From assembly GCA_000514715.1 (NCBI GenBank), contig AZWL01000017.1:62001-126000 (forward strand): a stretch of 64,000 nucleotides of DNA, given 5' to 3'. Below, one piece after another: positions 42,892-51,278 of the stretch. Positions within the stretch are counted from its first letter, which is position 1, and every line of letters starts with the position of its first letter. The notes below the pieces were generated by a model. That model searched no databases. It was not told the origin of the DNA and saw nothing but the letters and a program-made list of their open reading frames with translations. Source of the stretch: Streptomyces sp. CNH099. Its GTDB lineage: Bacteria > Actinomycetota > Actinomycetes > Streptomycetales > Streptomycetaceae. The position numbers were made by a program, and so were the translations under genes.

Positions 42892-43830
42892 CTACGTCCC
42901 GCCCTCTGTGATACGGCGCCCGGTGATGCGCGTGGGGTGGATCGTCACCCACATCTCCCGGTCACCCCCGGCCCACGGTGAGGCATGGGCGCGGTCGACC
43001 AGGCTCCGTACGGCGTCGGGATCGGTGACCACTCGCGCGGGCCCGACCGCGAGTACGCTCCATCCCCGGCTCATGGCCTCGTCCACGTGGTCGACCTCGA
43101 AGGCGACCTCCGAGCCCACAGCCGCCGCCGGGACCGAGTCCGGAGCGGTCCGGAAGGCGATCACGTCGTCGACGACCTCGTAGTTCACCGGGACCACCGC
43201 CGGGCCCTGCTGTGTCGACACCGCCACCCGCCCCACGCCGGAGGTGGACAGCAGCCGACGGCACTCGTCGGGGTCGAGTTCCCGCATCTGGGGATGCAGG
43301 AGCGCCTGCCCCCGCCCGGGCGGCAGATCGTTGGTTCCGCCCCGCAGAGCGACAGGGGTGGTGCCCAGTACACCGGCCAGGCGGGCAACGGTGGCCGCGG
43401 TCGGGTCGGCCGTCTGTTCTTCGAGGTAGGCCAGGTATTCAGGCGCCATTCCGGCGCGGCGGGCAGTCTCTCTCCGGGTCAGCCCCCGGCGTTCGCGTTC
43501 GGTGGCCACGCGGCGGCCGATGTCACCGGGATGGAACGACCTGCCCGGTGGGGCCGCGGGCGGCTCGGTACTTGTGCGCCCTTCCGCCCGGTCCGTACGC
43601 GGCAGGGGAGGCGGGTGTCCGTCCCCGTACCCGTGCCTGAAGCTGCGGATGTGCGCGTCGGGCCCGGGAAAGACGAGGGTCACCGCATTCGAGTCCGACC
43701 AGCGGACCTCGTAGGGAGGCGTGCCATCTGCATGGCGGAGCCCCACGATCTCGCCATCGCGTCGGGTGGCTCCGACGGCAGGGCTCTCGACCACGAGTTG
43801 ATCGCCGATTTCCGCTCGCATGATCGCCAT
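42892..43830 (-). CDS. DUF1918 / XRE / PNPOx-like three-domain fusion
   Basis: A 312-residue protein with three domains. Residues 4-62 are DUF1918 (AEIGDQLVVESPAVGATRRDG, YEVRWSD). Residues 105-170 are an XRE helix-turn-helix (RRETARRAGMAPEYLAYLE). Residues 185-308 are a split-barrel flavin-binding domain of the pyridoxamine-5'-phosphate oxidase type (LSTSGVGRVAVS, VVPVNYEVVDDVIAFRT, SVLAVGPARVV). ATG 43830 is chosen because GAGGGA lies three bases before it. DUF1918 normally occurs alone as a small stress-linked protein. The fusion suggests a DNA-binding redox sensor. Confidence 0.88.
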   Translation of the reverse strand: MAIMRAEIGDQLVVESPAVGATRRDGEIVGLRHADGTPPYEVRWSDSNAVTLVFPGPDAHIRSFRHGYGDGHPPPLPRTDRAEGRTSTEPPAAPPGRSFHPGDIGRRVATERERRGLTRRETARRAGMAPEYLAYLEEQTADPTAATVARLAGVLGTTPVALRGGTNDLPPGRGQALLHPQMRELDPDECRRLLSTSGVGRVAVSTQQGPAVVPVNYEVVDDVIAFRTAPDSVPAAAVGSEVAFEVDHVDEAMSRGWSVLAVGPARVVTDPDAVRSLVDRAHASPWAGGDREMWVTIHPTRITGRRITEGGT

Positions 43831-43964
43831 CGTTCCCTCGGAATGCTGCCGCGGCCAGGTGATCAGCCCGCGCGGCTGTACAGATCCTCCATCTCGCGGA
43901 TGGGATCCCGCGCCTGCCCGGCCCCGCTGCCTCGGGTGACTCGCCCGGCCAAGGGGCACCCTCC

Positions 43965-44270
43965 TTACATCTGGTCCGCCGAAGGCCAGCCGGCCCCCGG
44001 AGGGGCGTTCCGCCCGGACTCGGTCGCCGCGTCGATGTCCTCTACGCCGCGCCGGGCGACGTCCATCAGTTGTCGGCCCAGGTCGTTGAGCGCCCTGCCC
44101 GCCGCCAGTTCGTCACCGATCTCCGGCACGTCCGGGTCCGCGGGATTGCGGTGCGCGTCCCCGTGCCCGGTGAACCGCGTCGTCGCGGTGTCCAGCACCG
44201 CACGCGCCTTCGTCGTCCCCGCCTCTTCGAAGAGGTAGAGGCCGACCTGCCACTCCACGGTATGCATCAT
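43965..44270 (-). CDS. DUF1876 small stress protein
   Basis: A 101-residue protein of the DUF1876 (dsRBD-like) family: WQVGLYLFEEAGTTKARAVLD at the start, GHGDAHRNPADPDVPEIGDE in the middle and ALNDLGRQLMDVA near residue 70. The ATG at 44270 is preferred over 44285, since AGGA lies five bases before it. DUF1876 genes are part of hypoxia/dormancy regulons in actinobacteria and usually neighbour Usp and DUF1918 genes, as here. Function unknown. Confidence 0.88.
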   Translation of the reverse strand: MMHTVEWQVGLYLFEEAGTTKARAVLDTATTRFTGHGDAHRNPADPDVPEIGDELAAGRALNDLGRQLMDVARRGVEDIDAATESGRNAPPGAGWPSADQM

Positions 44271-44802
44271 CGTCTTCCTCTGCATCTCGGTGCAGAGCGC
44301 TACTGTTCCACGGGGCTCCGCTCGTGGTCACGCAGGCGACGGACGGCGCGTCCGGTGGTTCTGAGGGGAAACGCCGGGGGCGACAGCCCATCGCGGTGGG
44401 CTGCGTGCTCCTGCCCTGAGCCGGAACGGCCCCGTCCTACCACCGCGTGAGTCCTGCCGCCCGGCCACTCGGCCCGCCTTCCGGACCAGCGGGGGGCTTC
44501 GGAGCGACAGCGACCGGATGCGGTACGCGACGCTGCCCCCGTGGTGGATCAGACACATCCTCAGACCGATCCGGCCCGCCGCGAGCCCCGTCGCCTGACA
44601 GAGGCCGGAGACCGCCGCAGAGGAGCGCCGATGGCGGCGGCAGCACGCCGGCGGGTACTGACCCGGGAGCCGGCCCCGCACGCGCGCACCCTCACCCGCA
44701 AGCGTGCCGCCGGCTGGCGGCAGCGACGGTGGTGGGTGAGTCTGGGGAGACGGTACGTGGACCCAGCGGCCCTCTGAGCGCCGCGCGTGAAGACGGAGGC
44801 CG
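44271..44802. other. Divergent gap between DUF1876 and Usp genes
   Basis: 532 bases. Open frames exist but all are Arg/Pro-rich and look like shadows. Both flanking promoters should be here. GGACCCAGCGGCCC at 44757-44770 is a partial dyad of uncertain meaning. Confidence 0.4.
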
Positions 44803-45699
44803 ATGGTGAGTGCACCGGTCGTGGTGGGCGTCGACGGGTCGCCCGCCGGTTTGGAAGCGGTCGCCGTCGCGGCGCGCGAGGCGCGCATGCGCGGCACCGG
44901 CCTGCGCGTCGTGCACGCCTTCTTCCCGCTGATGATGCGGGCGCCGCTGGATCCGTTCTCGATGGGCCCGCCCGAGGACTGGCTGCGCAACCAGGCCGAA
45001 GAACTCGTCGCCGAGGCCGTCCGGCACGCGCACGAGGCCGAGCCCGACGTCGGGGCCGACGGCGAGGCGGTGAGGGGCGACACGCTGCCGGTGCTGACGG
45101 AGGAGTCCCGCGGCGCGGCCCTGGCCGTCGTCGGCAGCCGCGGGCTCGGCGCGTTCACCGGCCTGCTGCTGGGCTCGACGGCCGTACAACTGGCGGCACA
45201 CGGGCACTGCCCCGTCCTCGTCGTACGGGGCGCGGGCGGTCCGGCGCGCGAGGACGCGGTGGTGGTGGGCGTGGACGGCTCGCCGTCCGGGGACGCGGCG
45301 ATCGGGTTCGCGTTCGCGGAGGCCGCGCTGCGCCGCACCCGCATCGTTGCCGTCCATGCCTGGTCGCCGTGGAAGTCCGAGGTCCCCGTGCCGCAGGACC
45401 CGGCCGCCCCGGACGCGAGCGGCGCCGGCGACCTCGCCGCGGACGAGGAGCGCCTGCTCGCCGAGGCACTGGCGGGACACCGGGAGCGCCACCCGGACGT
45501 GGCCGTCGAACGCCGCGTCCTGCGCCGCGGCCCTCGCGAGGCGCTGATCGAGGCGAGCCGGGGAGCGTCCCTGGTGGTCGTGGGCACGCGGGGCCGCGGC
45601 GGCTTCACGGGGATGCTGCTGGGCTCGGTGAGCCAGGCGCTGCTGCACCACGCGGACTGCCCCGTGGCGGTGGTACGAGCGGGCACGGACGGGAGCTGA
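44803..45699 (+). CDS. Universal stress protein, two Usp domains
   Basis: A 298-residue tandem UspA protein. Domain 1 starts VVVGVDGSPAG and ends with GSRGLGAFTGLLLGSTAVQ; domain 2 starts VVVGVDGSPSG and ends with GTRGRGGFTGMLLGSVSQ. Both carry a full ATP-binding loop, unlike the 41210 protein. GGAGG lies three bases from ATG 44803 and six from GTG 44806, so either could be the start. It is probably induced by stress or low oxygen with the neighbouring island. Confidence 0.92.
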   Translation: MVSAPVVVGVDGSPAGLEAVAVAAREARMRGTGLRVVHAFFPLMMRAPLDPFSMGPPEDWLRNQAEELVAEAVRHAHEAEPDVGADGEAVRGDTLPVLTEESRGAALAVVGSRGLGAFTGLLLGSTAVQLAAHGHCPVLVVRGAGGPAREDAVVVGVDGSPSGDAAIGFAFAEAALRRTRIVAVHAWSPWKSEVPVPQDPAAPDASGAGDLAADEERLLAEALAGHRERHPDVAVERRVLRRGPREALIEASRGASLVVVGTRGRGGFTGMLLGSVSQALLHHADCPVAVVRAGTDGS

Positions 45700-45874
45700 G
45701 GGGCGAAGGCCGGAACAAGGCAGCCCGGCGAGCGGACCGCCCCGGCGCCGTCCGACCGGCTTCCTCCGCCGCACCCCACGCACCCCACCGACCCCACCGA
45801 CAGGTACGTCCTCCCGGCCGGCGCCTCCAGACACTGCTTCGGGACGACCACCCGGCAGCGGTGCGAGGGCCGTG

Positions 45875-47050
45875 TCAGTCCCAGGCGCCGCTGCGCAGGC
45901 GGTTGATGGCAGCGCTCAGGATGCGTATCCCGCGCACGCTGGTGGGCTTCACGCCGGTGAGATCGCGAACCCGCTGCAGCCGGTAGTCCAGAGTCCGAGG
46001 GTGGATGTGCAGCAGCGCGGCGGAGCGGAGTCTGCTCATGTCCGCGCGGTAGAACGCCTCCAGCGTCGAGACGAGGTCCGGCCCCTCCCGGAGCTTCCTC
46101 GTCAGTGCGTACAGCCAGTCGTCGAGCTGCTGTTGCTGCGCCAGGCCCAGCTCGACGAAGACGTCCCCCATCGTGAAGACGTGGCTCGGCACGCGCTCCA
46201 TGGGCGCGACCGAGCTGATCCGACGGGCCAGTGCGGCGGCTTCGGCAAGGGCGTCCACACGCCCGACGGCCATGCCGACGGCGCAGGGCCGCCCCGCGAG
46301 CGCCGCGACGTCCTGTGCGATGGACAGCACGCGTTCGGTTGTGGGAACCGAAGAGTTGCCCTCCACGGGGACGAGCGCCACGAACTCCCCCGGCTGCTCC
46401 AGGAGAGCCGGCACACGATGGCGCTGCAGCAGGGACTCCAGCAGGACACCTGCCGGATGGCCTTCGCGCGGCGGCGACGCGGAGGCGGTTCTCACCACGG
46501 TGACCGCATAGCGTTCCGGGACGGCCATCTCCAGGCTCCGGACCAGTTCGGGAGCGGTGGGCTCGCCGGCCAGGAGTCTCCGCGCGACCGCTTGCAGTGC
46601 GTCGACCGGGGGCAGCAGGCGCGTTCGCTCCTTCTCGTAGCCGAGGAGATAGGCGTCGCGGGCGACCCCGGCCTGCGAGGAGAGCCACCCGACCATTCTC
46701 ATGAAGCTGTCGAGATCCTTCGTCTGCGGTGCCTCGGTGATCTCGCGCATCATGAGGTGGGTGTGCAGCGACAGCGCACCCTCCTGCGAGGCGGGGGAGA
46801 ATCCCTCGATGCCGCGCTGTCGTCCCGCGTCCGTGATGGCGGCGAGATCGTCACCAGAGAGGACCTGGCCGGCTTCGGCCAGATCGACGGAGCGGCGGCG
46901 TATGAACACCGCAAAATCCATGACGGTCTGGTGGAGGCGGCTTTCATCCTTCGTGTTGCGGTACTCGGGAAGTTTTCTGAAGTAGGTGTCGACGGCGTTG
47001 TGCGCGTTGGTGTCTACCCGCGTTCTCAGATACTCGAACAGGGTGCTCAC
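45875..47050 (-). CDS. PucR-type helix-turn-helix regulator
   Basis: A 391-residue transcription factor. The N-terminal 150 residues are helical, the middle part resembles a GGDEF-like fold (YAVTVVRTAS, RPCAVGMAVGRVDAL), and the C-terminus is a PucR/CdaR HTH_30 domain (ALLHIHPRTLDYRLQRV). The GTG at 47050 is chosen because GGGGGAGG lies five bases upstream; an ATG at 47065 has no ribosome site. It is convergent with the Usp gene (45699) and probably regulates genes to its right or the stress island. Confidence 0.88.
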   Translation of the reverse strand: MSTLFEYLRTRVDTNAHNAVDTYFRKLPEYRNTKDESRLHQTVMDFAVFIRRRSVDLAEAGQVLSGDDLAAITDAGRQRGIEGFSPASQEGALSLHTHLMMREITEAPQTKDLDSFMRMVGWLSSQAGVARDAYLLGYEKERTRLLPPVDALQAVARRLLAGEPTAPELVRSLEMAVPERYAVTVVRTASASPPREGHPAGVLLESLLQRHRVPALLEQPGEFVALVPVEGNSSVPTTERVLSIAQDVAALAGRPCAVGMAVGRVDALAEAAALARRISSVAPMERVPSHVFTMGDVFVELGLAQQQQLDDWLYALTRKLREGPDLVSTLEAFYRADMSRLRSAALLHIHPRTLDYRLQRVRDLTGVKPTSVRGIRILSAAINRLRSGAWD

Positions 47051-47521
47051 GGCGCCCTCCCCCATGGGCCGGTATTCACGTCACGGAAGTAACGCATCTC
47101 GCAGCGCCCAGGTACGGTCGGGACCCGCTTCCCCCAACTGCTCGCCGCCCGCCCGGTCACGCGCGAACACCGCCGTTCCCGACGTGTCTCCCGCTGCGCC
47201 GGCCCGCCCTTGCGTCCGCGTACCCCCATGCTTGCCCCAAGGAGGCCGCTCCACCAGGCTGGTTTCGGTCGCGTGAGAGTCAGCCCCGCCGCAGACGGAA
47301 GGGCGAACCAGGCGGCCCCCGGCATGCCGAGCGCCCGGACACGGCAGGAGTCCAAGGGCCCCGAGGCCAACGTTTCTGTGCCCGCGACCCGATCTCCGAT
47401 GGTGAGTCCGGGTGAAAGCACCGCTCCGGCGTGCAGTGGATCTATCACCGGTGACGAAGACGTCGCTACGTGCACGGCCTGAACATGTCCCTGCCACAGC
47501 ACCTTCTCCCAAGGGGGGACT
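47051..47521. other. Divergent gap, promoter region of PucR-type and secreted-protein genes
   Basis: 471 bases. Two weak open frames (plus 47210-47482, minus 47081-47539) have no ribosome site or family features and are rejected. AAGGGGGGAC just before 47522 is the ribosome site of the next gene. Confidence 0.4.
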
Positions 47522-48079
47522 ATGCGATACATCATTCATCCGCGCTGGGGGATCGCGGTTGTCGCCGCTCTCATCGGCGTGCTGTTGATGCAGGCGCTCG
47601 CCGCCGGACCGGCCGGTGCCGCCCCGGTGGGCCGTGATCCAGGCGCAGCGTCACCGCAGGTGAAGAAGGCCGTACAGACCTTCACGTTCCGCCCCGAAGC
47701 GGGAGCCGCGAACGCGGCGTCCGCGAACCCGGTGGGCACCATCACCTGCCAGGTCCTCGCCAGCCCGGTACGCCGCAGCTCCACCACCGTGGAGGGAGTC
47801 GGCGTCGTGGACTGCCGGGACGAGGCCAACGCCATACCGGCCATGCAGTTCATCGACCTGCGGATCCTCCTGTTCCGGAGAAGCGCCAACCCCGGCCTGG
47901 TCGGGGAGTACTACGAGTACGCACCCGGCGGCGGCAGGATCGTCGGAGCGGCGGGCGGGACGTGCGTGACCGACGAGTACTTCACCTACGCCGACTCGTA
48001 CATCGTCCCGCCCCCCGGTTACACCCCCGACTACCTGCTGCTGCGCGACGAGAGCCCGTTCGTGCGCATCACGTGCTGA
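47522..48079 (+). CDS. Secreted protein of unknown function with four cysteines
   Basis: A 185-residue exported protein (AGGGGGGAC just before the ATG). The signal peptide is about residues 1-34 (WGIAVVAALIGVLLMQALA, cleavage after GPAGA). The mature part is a compact beta-rich domain with four cysteines (TITCQV, VVDCRDE, GGTCVTD, RITC at the very end) that probably form two disulfides. Tyr/Pro-rich segments (YADSYIVPPPGY) follow. I do not recognise the family. The preceding region is long, so it may be strongly regulated. Confidence 0.75.
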   Translation: MRYIIHPRWGIAVVAALIGVLLMQALAAGPAGAAPVGRDPGAASPQVKKAVQTFTFRPEAGAANAASANPVGTITCQVLASPVRRSSTTVEGVGVVDCRDEANAIPAMQFIDLRILLFRRSANPGLVGEYYEYAPGGGRIVGAAGGTCVTDEYFTYADSYIVPPPGYTPDYLLLRDESPFVRITC

Positions 48080-48131
48080 GGGTTTTCACCCAGCGGTTCC
48101 CGCGGCATCTCACCGCCACCGCGACAGGTGC

Positions 48132-48184
48132 CCCTGACCGGTACGGCAGGACTTGCTGAGAGTCCTGCCGGGCGCCGGTCAGGG
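48132..48184. terminator. Large two-part hairpin between convergent genes
   Basis: Outer arms CCCTGACCGG (48132-48141) and CCGGTCAGGG (48175-48184) match perfectly, and so do inner arms CGGCAGGAC (48144-48152) and GTCCTGCCG (48162-48170). It lies 52 bases after the secreted-protein stop and 92 bases before the end of the opposing XRE gene, and should act in both directions. Confidence 0.7.
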
Positions 48185-48276
48185 AGCACCCGCGTTCTCC
48201 GCAAGGGCAGCCACCACCGATCGCGGAGAGAGCCGATCGCACGACACCGAACCTGTGAGCCTTCCCGGTCACAGCA

Positions 48277-49194
48277 CTAGTGGGACCGCCGGTGCGGCTC
48301 GGTGGCGGCGGGTTCGGTCGCCGCCCAGCTGGCGAGGAGTCTCAACCGGTCCTCCGAGGCGGTGCCCGGCTCGGCGGTGTAGATGGTCAGGTCGCGCACC
48401 GACCGGTCGGGCACGGGCAGGTTCAGGGTGCGGTAGGTCAGCTCCAGCCGGCCCACCTCGGGGTGCCGCAGCCGCTTGGCGCCCTCGTGGCGGATGCGGA
48501 CGTCGTGCCTGGCCCACATGGTGCGGAACCCGGCGCTGAGCGTGGACAGTTCGCCGACGAGCGTGCGCAGGGCCCGGTCGTGGGGCTCACGCCCGGCTTC
48601 TGCGCGCAGCAGCGCCGCCGTGATGTGCGCGCCGTCGTCCCAGTCGACGAAGAGGTGCCGGGAGCCGGGGTCGAGGAAGAAGTAGCGGGGAAAGCTGGGG
48701 CGGCCCCGTTCGTCGGTGGTGTCGCTGTCGAACATCGGCGCGTACAGGGCCCGGCACAGCGCGTTGCTCGCGACGATGTCCCCTCGGCCGCTGCGTACGA
48801 AGGCGGCGGACGCCGTCATGGAGTCGAGCATCCACTGGACGGAGGGCGGGATCTCGACGTCCTTGCGGCGGGACGGCGCGCGGCGGGCGGGCCGGGCCGC
48901 TCGGGCCAGGGCGAACAGGTGGGTGCGCTCGTCCTCGTCCAGCCGCAGCGCGTGGGCCACCGCTTCCAGCACGTTATCGGAGACGCCGATGATGTGGCCC
49001 TTCTCCAGCCGCGTGTACCACTCGGTGCTGACGCCCGCGAGCACGGCGACCTCCTCACGGCGCAGCCCCGGGACCCGGCGCCGGCCGCTGGTGGGCAGCC
49101 CGACCTGCGCCGGGGTGATCCTGGCGCGCCGGGTGGCGAGGAAGTCCCGGATGTCGGTGCGGTTGTCGGCTTGGTCGCCGGGGCGGGGGGCCAT
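48277..49194 (-). CDS. XRE-family regulator, MmyB-like
   Basis: A 305-residue regulator of the same class as the 29623 gene. It has an XRE helix-turn-helix at about 15-85 (PGLRREEVAVLAGVSTEWYTRLE) and an MmyB-like domain at about 120-290 (VASNALCRALYAPMF, TMWARHDVRIRHEG). The ATG at 49194 has no obvious ribosome site; a GTG four codons upstream is an alternative. It is divergent from a zinc alcohol dehydrogenase, which it probably controls. Confidence 0.92.
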   Translation of the reverse strand: MAPRPGDQADNRTDIRDFLATRRARITPAQVGLPTSGRRRVPGLRREEVAVLAGVSTEWYTRLEKGHIIGVSDNVLEAVAHALRLDEDERTHLFALARAARPARRAPSRRKDVEIPPSVQWMLDSMTASAAFVRSGRGDIVASNALCRALYAPMFDSDTTDERGRPSFPRYFFLDPGSRHLFVDWDDGAHITAALLRAEAGREPHDRALRTLVGELSTLSAGFRTMWARHDVRIRHEGAKRLRHPEVGRLELTYRTLNLPVPDRSVRDLTIYTAEPGTASEDRLRLLASWAATEPAATEPHRRSH

Positions 49195-49383
49195 GCCATC
49201 CACGGTAGCCACGGACCGGTGGGGAGGGAGGCTGAGCTTGTACCCCCGATAAACCGAGCCTTCTCCGCATGCGCCGGCGACGGTTTCGTGGGGTCGGCGG
49301 TCCGAACGTGCCCCTCCCGGAGACGGATGCGCGGCACACGCGACGGGCCCGAAGTGGAGCATCACCCGATCGGAGGACACCTC

Positions 49384-50424
49384 ATGCGCGCAACGCTCAT
49401 GTACGGCACGGGCGACGTCCGGGTCGAGGACGTGCCCGACCCCGTCATCCGTCAGCCCACCGACGCGCTGGTCCGCGTTACCGCGTCGTGTGTCTGCGGC
49501 AGCGACCTGTGGCCGTACGGCTCGATGCGTCCGGAGGACGGTCCCGCACGGATGGGGCACGAGTTCGTCGGCATCGTCGAGGACGTCGGCTCGGAGGTCA
49601 CCACCCTCGCGAAGGGCGACCTGGTCGTCGCGCCGTTCGCCACCTCCGACAACACGTGCGAGTTCTGCCGCGCGGGCCTGCACACTTCCTGCGGCCACGC
49701 CCAGGCGGGCTTCTGGGGCGGCCTGCGCGACGGCGGCCAGGCCGAAGCGGTCCGTGTCCCGCTCGCCGACGGCACCCTCGTCAAGCTCCCGGTCCCGCCG
49801 GACTCGGCCCTCATGCCGTCGCTGCTGACGCTCTCGGACGTCTTCGGCACCGGACACCACGCCGCCGTCGCGGGAGGCGTCGACGAGCGCACCCGCGTCA
49901 CCGTGATCGGAGACGGCGCCGTCGGCCTGCTGGCGGTGCTGTCCGCCAGGCGGCTCGGCGCCGAGCAGATCGTCCTCATGGGGCGCCACCGGGCACGCAC
50001 CGACCTGGGCCGGGAGTTCGGCGCCACCGACGTCGTCTCCGCCCGCGGCGAGGAGGGTGCCGCCCAGGTCAGGGATCTGACCGGCGGGCGAGGCACGCAC
50101 GTGGTCATCGACGCCGTCGGCACACTGGCCGCCTACGAGCAGGCGGTCGGCGCCGTCCGCCCGGGCGGTGTGATCAGTCGCGTCGGCATCCCGCAGTACG
50201 AGGAGGCCCCGATCGGCTTCGGCAGCCTCTTCCGCGACAACATCCGGCTGACCGGCGGTCCGGCCCCGGCCCGTGCCTACATCGAGAAGCTGATGTCCGG
50301 CATCCTCGACGGCGCCGTCGAACCGGGGAAGGTCTTCGACGCCACGACCGACCTCGACGGCGTCCCGGCCGGCTACCGGGACATGGCCGACCGCAAGAGC
50401 CTCAAGGTCCTCATCAAGCCCTGA
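49384..50424 (+). CDS. Zinc-dependent alcohol dehydrogenase (MDR family)
   Basis: A 346-residue medium-chain dehydrogenase. The catalytic zinc site is formed by Cys in SCVCGSDLWPYG near residue 38 and GHEFVGIVEDVG near 60. The second metal site is reduced (CEFCRAGLHTSCG near 97-109). The Rossmann motif is VTVIGDGAVGLLAV near 178. The ATG has GGAGGACACC upstream. The MmyB-like regulator is divergent, with a 189-base gap between the starts. NAD(P)-dependent oxidation of an alcohol or sorbitol-type polyol is the likely reaction; the substrate is unknown. Confidence 0.9.
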   Translation: MRATLMYGTGDVRVEDVPDPVIRQPTDALVRVTASCVCGSDLWPYGSMRPEDGPARMGHEFVGIVEDVGSEVTTLAKGDLVVAPFATSDNTCEFCRAGLHTSCGHAQAGFWGGLRDGGQAEAVRVPLADGTLVKLPVPPDSALMPSLLTLSDVFGTGHHAAVAGGVDERTRVTVIGDGAVGLLAVLSARRLGAEQIVLMGRHRARTDLGREFGATDVVSARGEEGAAQVRDLTGGRGTHVVIDAVGTLAAYEQAVGAVRPGGVISRVGIPQYEEAPIGFGSLFRDNIRLTGGPAPARAYIEKLMSGILDGAVEPGKVFDATTDLDGVPAGYRDMADRKSLKVLIKP

Positions 50425-50428
50425 CCCC

Positions 50429-50656
50429 TCAGCTCCGACGGGCGCACGCCTGACGAGCCGCGACCTTCAGGTGTTCCTGGACGCAGGGTGCGTCCAGCCG
50501 CAGTAAGGAGACGTCGATCTCAACGCCCACGCTGCCGGGCAGGCCGGGGTCCAGTTGGGCCGCCGGGGCGGCAACCCACTGAGCGGCTGCCTGCTCGGGT
50601 TGCCATCAGGGGCCGGTCGGGATGACCGACAGGCCATCGTCGCTCATCGGGGCCAT
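50429..50656 (-). pseudogene. Small minus-strand gene remnant with in-frame TGA
   Basis: On the minus strand an ATG at 50656 opens a frame whose 17th codon is TGA (50606-50608). The same frame then continues as plausible protein for 58 codons (WQPEQAAAQWVAAPAAQL, then GVEIDVSLLRLDAP) to the stop at 50429. Third positions are mostly G/C throughout, as in real genes here. No ribosome site is visible. It lies 18 bases after another remnant. I do not recognise the product; a nonsense-mutated fragment of an integrated element is the simplest reading. Confidence 0.4.
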
Positions 50657-50674
50657 TCGATTCGCCGATAGGTG

Positions 50675-50941
50675 TCAGCTGCCGGCGACGGCCCAGGCAC
50701 GCCACTTCGGCGCGTCTGGGTCCGCTGCCTGCTGGGCTTCGCAGGAGAGGCGGTCGTCGCCCCAGCCGTCCTTGACAAGCGGCCCGGTGGGCGGCAGGGA
50801 CAGCACGTGCAGCAGCACGTCCACGTACTGCTGCGAGGGGTCCAGCCTGAGGCCGGCGACCTCAGGTTCGTTGAGGGCGACGCCCAGGCGGCCCGGCGAC
50901 TCCGTGTCCCATTCGCTCGCGCCATCGCCGACCGCACCACG
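50675..50941 (-). pseudogene. Minus-strand coding remnant without a start
   Basis: Between a TGA at 50942-50944 and the stop at 50675 the minus strand reads 88 codons of protein-like sequence (GRLGVALNEPEVAGLRL, then QQYVDVLLHVLSLPPTGPLV, later PKWRAWAVAGS) with G/C third positions. There is no ATG/GTG near its left end, so it is the C-terminal part of a truncated or frameshifted gene. I do not recognise the family. It lies between the alcohol dehydrogenase and the integrase fossil. Confidence 0.4.
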
Positions 50942-50994
50942 TCACCGAGGCAACTGACTCCCCCGGCTTCGGACTTGAGCCAGGTCCGCCAGAC

Positions 50995-51227
50995 GTGCCG
51001 CGCGCCTTCAGGGGAAAGTGGCGCAAGGCGCGGACGGAGGCCGGGTTGCCGGAGCACTTCCGGTTCTACGACCTACGGCACACCGGGCACACACTGTGGA
51101 CTCAGTCCGGCGCGACACACGTCGGCGGGAGGTCGCCACCGGCATCGACGCCCGGATTCGCGCCGAGCGGGAGAAGGCCACGGAAGTCGACCCGTCATCG
51201 GGCACGCGACGGGCACGAAGTTCCTGA
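50995..51227 (+). pseudogene. Tyrosine integrase, C-terminal fossil beside tRNA-Gly
   Basis: One frame (about 50995-51110) reads RKARTEAGLPEHFRFYDLRH followed by TGHTLWTQSGAT, the box with the catalytic Arg (HDLRH-type) of actinomycete tyrosine recombinases. A second frame (about 51140-51227) reads EVATGIDARIRAEREKATE, the usual tail after the catalytic Tyr. The part between, including the final His and the active-site Tyr, is lost with a frameshift. It stops 52 bases before the 3' end of the tRNA, the usual geometry for an element integrated into a tRNA gene. Confidence 0.7.
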
Positions 51228-51248
51228 ATTGGTCCAGACAACAAACAA

Positions 51249-51271
51249 CCCCCGGGCTTCCAGCCTGGGGG
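51249..51271 (-). terminator. Terminator of the tRNA-Gly transcript
   Basis: CCCCCGGGCT and AGCCTGGGGG pair over 10 positions (one G-U) with a three-base loop. On the minus strand it is followed by a T-rich run (TTGTTTGTTGT), giving a classic intrinsic terminator 8 bases after the tRNA 3' end. Confidence 0.8.
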
Positions 51272-51278
51272 TTTGGCG

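Noticed and set aside
40752..44802. DevR/OsdR-type operator in the stress island gaps
   Set aside because: Only partial dyads such as GGACCCAGCGGCCC were found by eye; none matches a GGGAC-N-GTCCC core, so no site is called.
47081..47539. Open frames in the gap before the secreted-protein gene
   Set aside because: No ribosome site, no family features, Arg/Gly-rich shadow composition, and the main frame would overlap the promoter and start of the 47522 gene.
50606..50608. In-frame TGA read as selenocysteine
   Set aside because: No SECIS-like stem, no selenoprotein family and no ribosome site. A nonsense mutation in a decayed gene is simpler.
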